NCBI GenBank assembly: GCA_003666385.1
Contig: QPIN01000049.1
Location: 1 to 49,098, forward strand
DNA: 49,098 nt
Reading direction: 5' to 3'
Source: Methylococcales symbiont of Hymedesmia sp. n. MRB-2018
GTDB taxonomy: Bacteria > Pseudomonadota > Gammaproteobacteria > Methylococcales > Methylomonadaceae
Shown: positions 35,944-44,263 of the stretch, in pieces
Layout: every line of letters starts with the position of its first letter
Position numbering within the stretch: the stretch's first letter is position 1
The notes under the pieces: model-generated
What the model was told of the DNA's origin: nothing
The model's input: the letters and a program-made list of their open reading frames with translations, nothing else
Databases searched by the model: none
Position numbers and translations under genes: made by a program

Positions 35944-37194
35944 TTAGCATCTTTTGATTTTAAATAAGAGTGCAACAACTAGCTTCAACTGAGCATAGGC
36001 TAATCTTAGAGCCATGACGACTTCATCTGCCGTTGCACCTTTGGCAAATATATATCCAGCATACTGATTGCCTTCTGGTAAAGGAATCAGTTCATGTCCT
36101 TCTCGGATAATGACATCCACTTTTTCTATATTTTCTACTTGTCTGGCTGCCGACAAGCCTTCTACCCGTTTGAGTATACCTGCTTCAGTAACTGGTAGCA
36201 TCATAACTCCCCTGGCCTCTTCTGCCAGCTTTGCTTTAACTGGTCTGCCCATGGCTAAAGAAATAATCAATTGCTCAAGATTAAAATCAGTACCATTATC
36301 TAAAGTACGGGCACAATCCCCACCTATTGTGCGGCAAGCTACTTCCAGTATCCACGCATCATTTTCATCAATGCGTAGTTCCGCATGAATAGGGCCTGTT
36401 GTTAAACCATAGGCTTGAGTTGCCTGAAAAACTCTTTTTTTAATTAAGGCCTGAGTTTCTTTACCCAACTGAGAGGGTGTTACATAGATCGTCTCTGCAA
36501 AAAACGGCCCTTCTAGTGGGTCAGGTTTATCAAACAGTGCAAGCGAGGTTAATTCCCCTTCATGCAAATAGCCCTCATAGGCGACCTCACTACCATCAAT
36601 ATATTGTTCGACCAATACATGGGTTCGTTCAAAAAGAGATTGTGATGAAGCAATAATGGCTTTAATTCGATGACAAGCCTGGATGAATTCTTCAGCATTA
36701 TTGGCTCTGATAACACCTCGACTTGCCGACATATTAAGCGGTTTAATCACACAGGGACATGGAAGTCGCTGCATTTGTCTCTCAAGATTAATAGTCAGAT
36801 TAAGCAAATGATGTTCAGGTACTGGGCAATGTGCTTTTGCCAGCACTGCTCTGGCTAGGTCTTTACGATAAGTTAAACGCGCTGCAGAGGCAGGGTTGTG
36901 TGGCAGAGCTAATGTATTTGCAACTTTTGCAGCTAATTCAACGGTACTATCATCACAGCCGAGTATGCCATTGAATGGTGTCTTGTTCGCAACTTTTAGT
37001 ATTTTTTCATAAGCACTTTGCATATCATTCAGTTCAATATGCAAGCCCTCATGCACTTCAGAAACCAGAGAAAATTCACCCTGGGAAGCAATCATGACTT
37101 CAACCCCCATTTGCTTTGCCGTTTTAAGATAAGCGGCTATTCTATAGCTATCTGGCTGGGAAATAAGTAATAGACACGTCTTACTAAAATCCAC
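35944..37194 (-). CDS. ATP-grasp ligase, L-amino-acid-ligase-like
   Basis: A 416-residue ATP-grasp enzyme of the carboxylate-amine/thiol ligase superfamily. An N-terminal Rossmann-like domain (CLLLISQPDSYRIAAYLKTA) is followed by the ATP-grasp core: CVIKPLNMSASRGVI, HVLVEQYIDGSEVAYEGYLH, GPIHAELRID, then the metal-site ILEVACRTIGGDCARTLDNG. The C-terminal domain (GVMMLPVTEAGILKRVEGLS) resembles that of L-amino acid ligases. The substrate is unknown. GTG at 37194 is taken as start; longer readings run into the Fe-S carrier gene upstream. The 17-base gap to that gene suggests an operon. Confidence 0.85.
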   Translation of the reverse strand: MDFSKTCLLLISQPDSYRIAAYLKTAKQMGVEVMIASQGEFSLVSEVHEGLHIELNDMQSAYEKILKVANKTPFNGILGCDDSTVELAAKVANTLALPHNPASAARLTYRKDLARAVLAKAHCPVPEHHLLNLTINLERQMQRLPCPCVIKPLNMSASRGVIRANNAEEFIQACHRIKAIIASSQSLFERTHVLVEQYIDGSEVAYEGYLHEGELTSLALFDKPDPLEGPFFAETIYVTPSQLGKETQALIKKRVFQATQAYGLTTGPIHAELRIDENDAWILEVACRTIGGDCARTLDNGTDFNLEQLIISLAMGRPVKAKLAEEARGVMMLPVTEAGILKRVEGLSAARQVENIEKVDVIIREGHELIPLPEGNQYAGYIFAKGATADEVVMALRLAYAQLKLVVALLFKIKRC

Positions 37195-37211
37195 TCTAAA
37201 TGAAGAAAATA

Positions 37212-37601
37212 CTAGCTTCCACAACCACCACCTGCTGCGCCACAAGAACCACATGTTGCTGCACCACCTGTTTGTGCAAATGCATTTCTAAAAACAAAGT
37301 TTTTATTCACCCCTTCGGTGACATAATCAATTTCTACACCCGCAAGAAAACTGAGTGTAACGGCATCTACATAAACATTTAATCCCTTCGCTTTTAATAC
37401 ACAATCATATCCATGCGTTTCCTCAACAAAGGTCATGCCATATTTCATTCCATCACAACCACCGCCTGATACAAAAATACGCACACCTAAAATATCAGGC
37501 TCATCTTCTGTTAGACTCATAAATTGTTGAACGGCTGATTCTGAAATATTAATTTCATCAGTTAATTGGGTATTAAACGAGGGTTCAGACACAATACTCA
37601 C
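37212..37601 (-). CDS. A-type iron-sulfur carrier (HesB/IscA family) with Cys-rich tail
   Basis: A 129-residue protein of the IscA/ErpA/HesB family, which carries Fe-S clusters to apo-proteins. The core is INISESAVQQFMSL, RIFVSGGGCDGMKYGMTF, and FLAGVEIDYVTEG. The usual C-terminal CGCG is replaced by a longer cysteine-rich end (TCGSCGAAGGGCGS) with three cysteines. It precedes the ATP-grasp gene by 17 bases and stands apart from any isc or suf operon. Confidence 0.9.
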   Translation of the reverse strand: MSIVSEPSFNTQLTDEINISESAVQQFMSLTEDEPDILGVRIFVSGGGCDGMKYGMTFVEETHGYDCVLKAKGLNVYVDAVTLSFLAGVEIDYVTEGVNKNFVFRNAFAQTGGAATCGSCGAAGGGCGS

Positions 37602-37668
37602 CTTTTTTGCTATTCATTTTTTGAAATAATTTTATTATACTTCGTGCGGTCGAAGTATATTGTAATTT

Positions 37669-38823
37669 TCAAGAACATGGATTTATCATTTGCAAAGCTA
37701 ATACAGCCATGTTTTTAGAACCACCGCCTTTTCCCAACTTTTTCTTAACATCTGCCAAATCACTTAACATAGTGGTTCGATACACTGTATTTTCCAGAAT
37801 CTTATGCACTTCTGCTGCTAAATTTTCTTTAGTCACAGATGCTTGAATCAATTCTTTAATGATTCCTTTTCCTGCAATGATATTGGGTAGTCCAATAAAT
37901 TTTGTTTTAACCAGTTTTTTTGCAAAATAATAAGTAATCACTGATAACTTATAGGCAATAACCATAGGTACTTGTAATAAAGCTATTTCCAGAGAAACCG
38001 TACCCGAAGTTGTCATAATGGCATCACAGCATTGAATTACTTCATACGGCTGGTTTTTTATAACAATAACTTTAACCACCGATTTGGATAAATAATGTTG
38101 TAATAAATCGTCCTTTATTGAGTCCGCCTGAGGTAATACAAATTGCACCCCATTATGCACTTTTGCAATTTGTTCGGCGGCTGCCAACATGATTGGCAAC
38201 ATCCGCTTTATCTCATTAATTCGACTGCCAGGTACTATCCCTATGACGGGCTTATCCAGTTTTATTGAAAACCGAGCCATGTTCTCAATTTTCCTGCCTT
38301 GGGTATGTACTTTATCAACCGAGGGGTGACCAACATAGTTAACAGGTACATTCTCTGCCTCATAATAAGCGGTTTCAAAGGGAAATATCACTGCCATCAT
38401 ATCTATTGCTTTACCATAAGTGACGACTCTATCTTCACGCCACGCCCATACCTGTGGACTGACATAAAACAATACTTTAATGCCTTTTTTCTTGGCAAAT
38501 CGAGCCAGTTTTAAATTGAATTCTTTATAATCAACACAAACTAATAAATCAGGTTTGTCTCGTGCAACTATTTTTTTCATCAACTTCAAAGCCCAACGGA
38601 TTTCACCATAGTGCTTTAATACTTCAATTAAACCAATCACTGCAATACCCGACGAATCAAAACTTAATTTAATGCCTGCTTGATGCATTTTTTTTGACCC
38701 CATGCCCAGCCCCTGAATACTGGGTGATAGTTTTTTTAATTCATTAAACATATTAGCAGCATGCTGATCCCCAGAGGACTCACCCGCACTAAACATGATT
38801 TTTGGAAAGAGAATTTTAGTCAA
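37669..38823 (-). CDS. lpxB: lipid-A-disaccharide synthase LpxB
   Basis: A glycosyltransferase (GT19) joining UDP-diacylglucosamine and lipid X in lipid A synthesis at the inner membrane. The 384 residues carry MFSAGESSGDQHAANMF, DKPDLLVCVDYKEFNLKLAR, VSPQVWAWRE, IGIVPGSRINEIKRMLPIML and TTSGTVSLEIALLQVPMVIA. The start is TTG at 38823 or an ATG at 38796, the latter closer to some family starts. It follows gnnA-gnnB, which implies its substrate is built on GlcN3N. Confidence 0.95.
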   Translation of the reverse strand: MTKILFPKIMFSAGESSGDQHAANMFNELKKLSPSIQGLGMGSKKMHQAGIKLSFDSSGIAVIGLIEVLKHYGEIRWALKLMKKIVARDKPDLLVCVDYKEFNLKLARFAKKKGIKVLFYVSPQVWAWREDRVVTYGKAIDMMAVIFPFETAYYEAENVPVNYVGHPSVDKVHTQGRKIENMARFSIKLDKPVIGIVPGSRINEIKRMLPIMLAAAEQIAKVHNGVQFVLPQADSIKDDLLQHYLSKSVVKVIVIKNQPYEVIQCCDAIMTTSGTVSLEIALLQVPMVIAYKLSVITYYFAKKLVKTKFIGLPNIIAGKGIIKELIQASVTKENLAAEVHKILENTVYRTTMLSDLADVKKKLGKGGGSKNMAVLALQMINPCS

Positions 38824-38903
38824 AAGTAAAACCTGTGGAAATATGAATAAAAAAGCACAAAAAATGATCGTTTTATCTGTTACTTTAAGTCTTCCTCCAT
38901 CGT

Positions 38904-39995
38904 TTAAAACACTTCAGCGATAACGGACACGATTTCTTTTATAGAATTATCACAGAGGGAAGGACAAATCGGTAATGAAAAACAATGTTCTGCAACATAT
39001 TCGGTAACAGGCAGTGACAATCCAGCATGGTCTTGCTTAAAGACATTTTGTTGATGCAGTGGCACAGGGTAATAAACAGCACAGCCGATTTGTTTATCCT
39101 GTAAAGCCTTTATCACTTCATCTCTGCTCTCAGAAAGTAGGGTGTATTGATGATAAACGTGCTCTCCCAAACCATCTTCAAAAGGCGTGGTTAATGGTAA
39201 ATCAGTCATCAATTCTGAATATAAATGTGCAATATGTCTACGCGCTTGATTATATTTATCAATTCTTTTTAATTTGGCACGTAAAACGACAGCTTGTATG
39301 TCATCCAGGCGACTATTGTAGCCAATAATATCGTGGTAATAACGTACATCTGAGCCATGATTGTGCAACATTTTTAATTGTTTTGCCGTTTCATCAGAAT
39401 TGGTAACAACCAGCCCGCCATCACCAAATGCACCTAAGTTTTTACTGGGAAAAAAGCTAAAACCTGAAGCATTCCCTATGGCACCCGTTTGTTGACCATT
39501 GATACGCGCACCAAATGATTGGGCACAATCCTCAATCAGCTTTAAATCCTGTTTATCACATAGGTCTTTAATTTTTGCCAAGTCCGCTGGCTGACCAAAT
39601 AAATGCACTGGCATGATAGCTTTTGTTTTCGGTGTAATCGCAGCTACAATCGTTTCAGCGGTAATGTTAAATGTTTTTTTATCTATGTCCACAAAAACTG
39701 GTGTTGCACCGACATATTTAATCGCTTCTGCACTCGCTATAAAAGTAAAAGCACTGGTAATGACCTCGTCACCCTGCCCAATACCCTCTGCTAACAAAGC
39801 CAGATGCAGGGCATCGGTTCCAGAAGCGCAACCGATAGCATGTTTTACACCTAGGTATTGTGCCGCTTCTTTTTCAAATGCCTGCACATTAGGCCCTAAA
39901 ATAAAAGAACAATTTTCTATGGTAGTAGCGATACCCTGCTCAATTTCATCTTTAATCTCGCTATATTGAGCTTTTAAGTCAACCATCGGTATCAT
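38904..39995 (-). CDS. gnnB: DegT/DnrJ/EryC1-family aminotransferase, GnnB-like
   Basis: A PLP sugar aminotransferase of 363 residues. It has the family start MIPMVDLKAQYSEIKDEIEQ, ASGTDALHLALLAEG, AQSFGARINGQQTG, and the PLP lysine in FSFFPSKNLGAFGDGG. Directly after a Gfo/Idh/MocA oxidoreductase (17-base overlap) and before lpxB, it matches GnnB, which aminates UDP-3-keto-GlcNAc to UDP-GlcNAc3N for lipid A with amide-linked acyl chains. The GnnB assignment rests on context; WecE- or WlbC-type roles are alternatives. Confidence 0.82.
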   Translation of the reverse strand: MIPMVDLKAQYSEIKDEIEQGIATTIENCSFILGPNVQAFEKEAAQYLGVKHAIGCASGTDALHLALLAEGIGQGDEVITSAFTFIASAEAIKYVGATPVFVDIDKKTFNITAETIVAAITPKTKAIMPVHLFGQPADLAKIKDLCDKQDLKLIEDCAQSFGARINGQQTGAIGNASGFSFFPSKNLGAFGDGGLVVTNSDETAKQLKMLHNHGSDVRYYHDIIGYNSRLDDIQAVVLRAKLKRIDKYNQARRHIAHLYSELMTDLPLTTPFEDGLGEHVYHQYTLLSESRDEVIKALQDKQIGCAVYYPVPLHQQNVFKQDHAGLSLPVTEYVAEHCFSLPICPSLCDNSIKEIVSVIAEVF

Positions 39996-40929
39996 TTTTA
40001 TCCTCTAATAAATCAGTAATTTCAATTGCAGTTTGCAAGGCACGTCTACCAGCTACTCCAGAGACCAAGGGATTATTTCCCGTTTGAATACATTCGACAA
40101 AATGTTTAATTTCTTCCAGTAAAGCATCACCATTTTCAAATACTGATTCTTCGCTAACAATTTCTGGAACACCAGGAAACATCTCCTTATCTCCCGTTTT
40201 ATATTTAGTTAAAACCTTGTTTTGAAAATCGACAGAGATATAAGAACTCGGACGAAACATACGCATTTTACGTTTTATTTTCATACTAATACGGCTGGCT
40301 GTCACATTAGCTACACAACCATTAGTAAAAGTCAGCCGTGCATTGGCGATATCTATTCCTTGCGTTAAAACGGCAGTTCCACTGGCATCAATACGTTTTA
40401 TATCCGAATCTATTAAAGCTAAAATAATATCAATATCATGAATCATTAAATCCAGCACCACACTAACATCATTAGCTCTAGGGTTAAACGGCGACAGTCT
40501 ATGTGTTTCAATAAACAAAGGTTTTTCTTCTTTATCCAGCCCCAGAATGGCTGGATTAAAACGCTCCAGATGCCCCACTTGCAAAATGACATTTTGTTGC
40601 GAGGCAATGGCAATCAATTCATCCGCCTCTGCAACCGTCACGGTGATGGGTTTTTCTACCAACAGATGAGAGCCTGCCAATAAAAAATCCCGAGCAACTG
40701 AGTAGTGCAAACTGGTAGGTACCACAATACTTACGGCATCAACCATTCCCAGCAAAGTACTATATTCAGTCAAGGCTTTGGCATTATGTTTTTCTGCCAC
40801 TTCTTTTGCCGCTTGCTCATTGATATCAACAACAGCGACCAACTCACAATCGGCTAGAGATGCATATTTTTCTGCATGAAATTTACCTAAATAACCAGTG
40901 CCAATAACGGCACATTTTAGTTTACTCAT
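39979..40929 (-). CDS. gnnA: Gfo/Idh/MocA-family oxidoreductase, GnnA-like
   Basis: A 316-residue NAD-dependent sugar dehydrogenase. It has an N-terminal Rossmann motif VIGTGYLGKFHAEKY, the family EKP signature in HLLVEKPITVTVAEAD, and the catalytic-site segment HLERFNPAI with DLMIHDIDIIL. Paired with GnnB it would oxidise the 3-OH of UDP-GlcNAc before transamination. The pairing with lpxB supports this. It is first of the gnnA-gnnB-lpxB unit. Confidence 0.82.
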   Translation of the reverse strand: MSKLKCAVIGTGYLGKFHAEKYASLADCELVAVVDINEQAAKEVAEKHNAKALTEYSTLLGMVDAVSIVVPTSLHYSVARDFLLAGSHLLVEKPITVTVAEADELIAIASQQNVILQVGHLERFNPAILGLDKEEKPLFIETHRLSPFNPRANDVSVVLDLMIHDIDIILALIDSDIKRIDASGTAVLTQGIDIANARLTFTNGCVANVTASRISMKIKRKMRMFRPSSYISVDFQNKVLTKYKTGDKEMFPGVPEIVSEESVFENGDALLEEIKHFVECIQTGNNPLVSGVAGRRALQTAIEITDLLEDKNDTDG

Positions 40930-41348
40930 AATTTATTCTTAAAAACGATTCATACTTTTGGCAACAAATCATCACTATAAAAGATGTTTTTACGCATTCA
41001 AATTAAAACATGGGAACTGTTCACCAAAAGCTGTAAAAGTAATGATTATTCACATACTCGGCTCAGATAAATTAAGCAGTTATGATGGTCTATTATATCA
41101 TTAGATAATCATCAGCAATGGATGAGGGAATTTACCAAGCAACAAGCAAACATTAGCTTTCTAGTTTTTATTTTCTGCTCTGAATTTTCTGGGTTACCAT
41201 TATTCAAGAATAAATGGCGTGATAGTGCCTATTTTTGAAGATGGTATCTCGAAATAGCTATTAATATGCTGTAAACTTTACCGCTGTATTCTAACAATGC
41301 CTATTATTAATAAGCTGATACAATATGTTTCGTCACCAATGTAACACT
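40930..41348. other. intergenic region between gnnA and ycgN
   Basis: About 420 bases, divergent, so the promoters of both neighbours should lie here. The only structure I see is an imperfect palindrome (41195-41247). No open frame looks coding. Confidence 0.5.
41195..41247. repeat. large imperfect palindrome related to the GATACC..GGTATC repeats
   Basis: TACCATTATTCAAGAATAAA-TGGC pairs with GCC-TATTTTTGAAGATGGTA. Each arm resembles one whole copy of the short palindrome at 20530, so this may be two head-to-head copies. Confidence 0.5.
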
Positions 41349-41777
41349 ATGAATTTTTGGGAATCAAAAAAATTATCTGAAATGACAACAGATGAATGGG
41401 AATCCATCTGTGATGGATGTGGTAAATGTTGTCTAAACAAACTGGAAGATGAAGACACGGGCAAAATATTTTTTACGAGTATCGTCTGTAATCTGATTGA
41501 TCTTGATAGTTGCCAATGCACTCGCTATCAAGAAAGAACCACTTTGGTTCCTGACTGTCTGGATTTAAAACAGCACGACTTTTCTGAATATAACTGGCTT
41601 CCAGCCACTTGTTCTTATCGCTTACTCATTGATGGAAAACCACTTCCTTGCTGGCATCCTCTTATTTCAAAAAATAGTGAGTCAATTAAAGAAGCAGGTG
41701 TTTCTATTTGTAGCTATGCAATGAAAGAGTCAGAAATTGACAATCTTGAAGATCACATTATCGAATGGCTAGAGTAA
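41349..41777 (+). CDS. YcgN-family cysteine cluster protein (UPF0260)
   Basis: A 142-residue protein with the UPF0260 pattern: FWESKKLSEMTTDEWESICD, then GCGKCCLNKLEDEDTGKIFF, VCNLIDLDSCQCTRYQER and WLPATCSYRLL. The clustered cysteines suggest a metal or Fe-S site. Function is unknown. The start is placed at 41349 from similarity to E. coli YcgN; an in-frame ATG at 41325 would add eight residues, and neither has a clear ribosome site. Confidence 0.9.
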   Translation: MNFWESKKLSEMTTDEWESICDGCGKCCLNKLEDEDTGKIFFTSIVCNLIDLDSCQCTRYQERTTLVPDCLDLKQHDFSEYNWLPATCSYRLLIDGKPLPCWHPLISKNSESIKEAGVSICSYAMKESEIDNLEDHIIEWLE

Positions 41778-41828
41778 TATTTCCAAGCATTCAAATAAAT
41801 AGGCAAAGTATTCACTAATTATAATTTT

Positions 41829-42116
41829 CTAGCTTTCGGCAATCCATTCTTGCAAAGCCGTTATAATTTCTTTCGCCTGTTTCTCACTTGAAATATTAAA
41901 TTTAGACTTCTGTAAATATTCACCATTTCTTTTTTGATAACGTCGAATAGTGTATTTATCTGGACCATACTCTTCTTTAGTACGATTCCAGTCTTGATAG
42001 CGATAAATCACTGTTGCCCAAGCACCTTTGCTCAATACTTTTTTAGCAAGCTCCTTGACTGTTTCTATTCCACCATCTTCATACGTTACGGTTAGTTCAT
42101 CTACTGTTTCAGCCAT
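41829..42116 (-). CDS. small conserved-looking protein, unknown function
   Basis: A 95-residue soluble protein with no cysteines. It has WATVIYRYQDWNRTKEEYGP, then YTIRRYQKRNGEYLQKSKFN, then ISSEKQAKEIITALQEWI. The strand-rich centre and final helix faintly recall PC4-type single-strand-binding proteins, but this is a weak impression. No operon partner. Confidence 0.6.
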   Translation of the reverse strand: MAETVDELTVTYEDGGIETVKELAKKVLSKGAWATVIYRYQDWNRTKEEYGPDKYTIRRYQKRNGEYLQKSKFNISSEKQAKEIITALQEWIAES

Positions 42117-42176
42117 TATTTTCTCGTCATCAATTAATTTTGCAGAAGTCTACCATAAAAACTGGCAAAAAATACC

Positions 42177-42333
42177 TTAACTACTCAGCTTACCCTCTAT
42201 TTTGTCCAATAGCCGCGTTGAAAATGCGCATTTACACCTGTAAACTCCGCGCTTTCGCCTTACTCTTGAACGCCTTGATCTTGAATAGAACAGAGGGCAA
42301 TCTAAGCAGTTACGGAGTACGCTGAGTAGTTAC
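42177..42333 (+). mobile_element. MITE copy E with 8-bp target duplication
   Basis: A complete copy from TTAACTACTCAGC to GCTGAGTAGTTAC. The flanks AAAATACC (42169-42176) and AAAATATC (42334-42341) match at seven of eight bases. The insertion ends 8 bases from the stop of the beta-propeller gene. Confidence 0.9.
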
Positions 42334-42341
42334 AAAATATC

Positions 42342-43325
42342 TTAGTCTAAAATAAACAGTCCAAATGCCCGACTACCTTCGCCTGTTTCTATAGTATTAA
42401 CCACGGATAATGTTTTTGCATCAATCACCGAAACAGTATTATCCAACCAATTTGCCACGTATACATGCTGATCATCTGGATGTGTGCTAATTCCTTCAGG
42501 TTTTTCACCCACCTCAATGACAGAAATGACTTTTAATGTTGTAGTGTCTATCACCGACACCGTTTCATCATCTTGGTTAGTGACAAATAATAAACTGTCA
42601 TTTAATGCTAAAGCAGTAGCATAGGGACGCCCACCTACTTTTATTGTGGCTAGCCGTTTTAAATGGCTATTTTCCAACATGCTAACATCATTACTTTCAA
42701 CATTTGCACTGTAGATACGCAGACCTTGTCTGTTAACTGATAATCCAAATGGATGTGTACCCACTTTAGTGGTATTTCTTACTTTGAGTTTTATAAGGTC
42801 GATTTGCGAAATAGTATTATCAACACGGTTAGCCACATATAACCAACGGTCATCATCACTGACCATCATACCTGAGGGTGAATTTCCAACTTTCAGGGTT
42901 TTTATTATTTGCTGAGTGTCTGCGTCAAAAATAGATACTGTGTTTTCATACCAATCGGCAACAAAAATGCGACGCCCTGCGTTATCCACGGCTATTCCTA
43001 AAGAAGCCCCACCTACCTTTACCCTGCCAACATTTTTTAGAGTCCTTCCATCTAAAATAGAAAAACCACCTCCATTGGGCGTGCTTATATAGACTTGTTG
43101 CTTTTTATTATTAACTGCTACACCTACCGGTTTTCCTATAACCGTTATGGTCTTAATCACTTTTTTAGTTTCTGTGTCAATGACAGAAACTGAATTATCT
43201 AATTGATTGGTAATAAATGCGTAGGGTTCTGCAATTAAACGATGACTAAACAATAAAATGGCTAATAAAAGATATTTTTTCAAAGTAGAGACAGGGCATG
43301 CCCTGTCTCTACGTAAATAGGGCAT
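42342..43325 (-). CDS. YVTN beta-propeller protein, secreted
   Basis: A 327-residue protein with about seven repeats, such as NSVSVIDTETKKVIKTITVI, GIAVDNAGRRIFVADWYENT and YVANWLDNTVSVIDAKTLSV. The signal sequence is KKYLLLAILLFSHRLIAEPY. The start is uncertain: ATG at 43325 gives 14 extra residues (MPYLRRDRACPVST) encoded by a palindromic repeat, whereas TTG at 43283 starts just before the signal. It follows the MxaD-like gene by eight bases, so they are probably one unit acting in the periplasm. Confidence 0.87.
   Translation of the reverse strand: MPYLRRDRACPVSTLKKYLLLAILLFSHRLIAEPYAFITNQLDNSVSVIDTETKKVIKTITVIGKPVGVAVNNKKQQVYISTPNGGGFSILDGRTLKNVGRVKVGGASLGIAVDNAGRRIFVADWYENTVSIFDADTQQIIKTLKVGNSPSGMMVSDDDRWLYVANRVDNTISQIDLIKLKVRNTTKVGTHPFGLSVNRQGLRIYSANVESNDVSMLENSHLKRLATIKVGGRPYATALALNDSLLFVTNQDDETVSVIDTTTLKVISVIEVGEKPEGISTHPDDQHVYVANWLDNTVSVIDAKTLSVVNTIETGEGSRAFGLFILD
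43285..43312. repeat. perfect 28-bp palindrome at the propeller gene start
   Basis: The half-site GTAGAGACAGGGCA is followed by its exact reverse complement TGCCCTGTCTCTAC. A degenerate partial copy (AGGGCATGGCCTGTCTTACC) sits beside it at 43319-43338. It falls within the 5' end of the ATG-started reading frame and would form a strong hairpin in the mRNA. Confidence 0.85.
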
Positions 43326-43333
43326 GGCCTGTC

Positions 43334-43936
43334 TTACCTTTTTATTTTGATTGTAACAGCAGATGCATCACCATTAGCCTCAAATTTTTGCAATAAACTG
43401 CTTAAACCATCGGTTAACACTGCGGTTACTGCTGCATCAGCGGCTGCTTCGTTAAGTTCTACTGGTGGTTCATTATTAAGATACCCACGATAATAAGTCG
43501 CTACCCAAGTAACAACAGATTTACCCGCTTTCTCTTTGACAGTCAGTGTTGCTTGATAATTCTCAACGGGTAGTACAGGTACAATTTCTTCTTGACCTGC
43601 ATGTTGAATAGTTTGTGCTGCACTCATCTCAGTGATTTTATATTTATATGACATTTTCCCTGAATCGTGTTTTTTTAACTCTTCAGTAATAGTTCCACCA
43701 CCAGCTAAAGTCAAAACACGAACTGAACCTTTGTTATTACCATTATCAACCGTAGTATTAGAAATTGCAGGGTGCCATGACATATCACCATAGTTTGAAA
43801 TCACGTCCCAAACATCTAACGCAGGCGCATCAATAGTAACTGATGCGGTCATTTTTCCACGAACAGGCCCATGAGCCATTGTCATAGAGCTAAATAAAAC
43901 CAGAACCAGCGAAACAAATAACGATATTTTCTTCAT
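43334..43936 (-). CDS. periplasmic SRPBCC protein, MxaD-like
   Basis: A 200-residue protein with a signal peptide (MKKISLFVSLVLVLFSSMTM, cleaved after MAHG or nearby) and an SRPBCC fold. Visible are ASVTIDAPALDVWDVISNYG, DMSWHPAISNTTVDNGNNKG, SVRVLTLAGGGTITEEL and a C-terminal amphipathic helix. MxaD in methylotrophs is a periplasmic member of this fold that aids electron transfer from methanol dehydrogenase to cytochrome cL. The beta-propeller partner fits, but no dehydrogenase is adjacent, so the functional link is inference. Confidence 0.8.
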   Translation of the reverse strand: MKKISLFVSLVLVLFSSMTMAHGPVRGKMTASVTIDAPALDVWDVISNYGDMSWHPAISNTTVDNGNNKGSVRVLTLAGGGTITEELKKHDSGKMSYKYKITEMSAAQTIQHAGQEEIVPVLPVENYQATLTVKEKAGKSVVTWVATYYRGYLNNEPPVELNEAAADAAVTAVLTDGLSSLLQKFEANGDASAVTIKIKR

Positions 43937-44263
43937 ATTACTTCCAATTAGGGGTTAAATTTTTAAACGTGCAATTGTAAAGCACTTGCTAAAACTAGCA
44001 TACTATTTTTAAGTATCTGCTTTAAGCCGTGCAGAAGCAAAAATCAAAATAGCGTCTGTTATGTTAGCACTGAAAGAGGGTCAAAGCCTTTAGTAAATTT
44101 ACTGATGATTCTAAAAATACATGATTGATCAGCTTTCATACCCTTTATTTTTGAAAATGGTATCAGGGCATCAATGCTATTTATAGTGCAAGAGTTAGAA
44201 TTTTTATATCTCATGTTATGCCTTTGGTTTTAGAAGATAATCCCTATAAGCAACTTTGGTAGA
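43937..44263. other. intergenic region between pyrC' and the MxaD-like gene
   Basis: About 330 bases, AT-rich, without a gene. It should hold the MxaD-like gene promoter near 43940-44000. A short palindromic repeat lies at 44138-44164. Nothing else recognisable. Confidence 0.5.
44138..44164. repeat. short palindromic repeat, GATACC..GGTATC family
   Basis: ATACCCTTTATTTTTGAAAA followed by TGGTATC, almost identical to the unit at 26519. Arms ATACC and GGTAT with TTT/AAA extensions. Confidence 0.55.
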
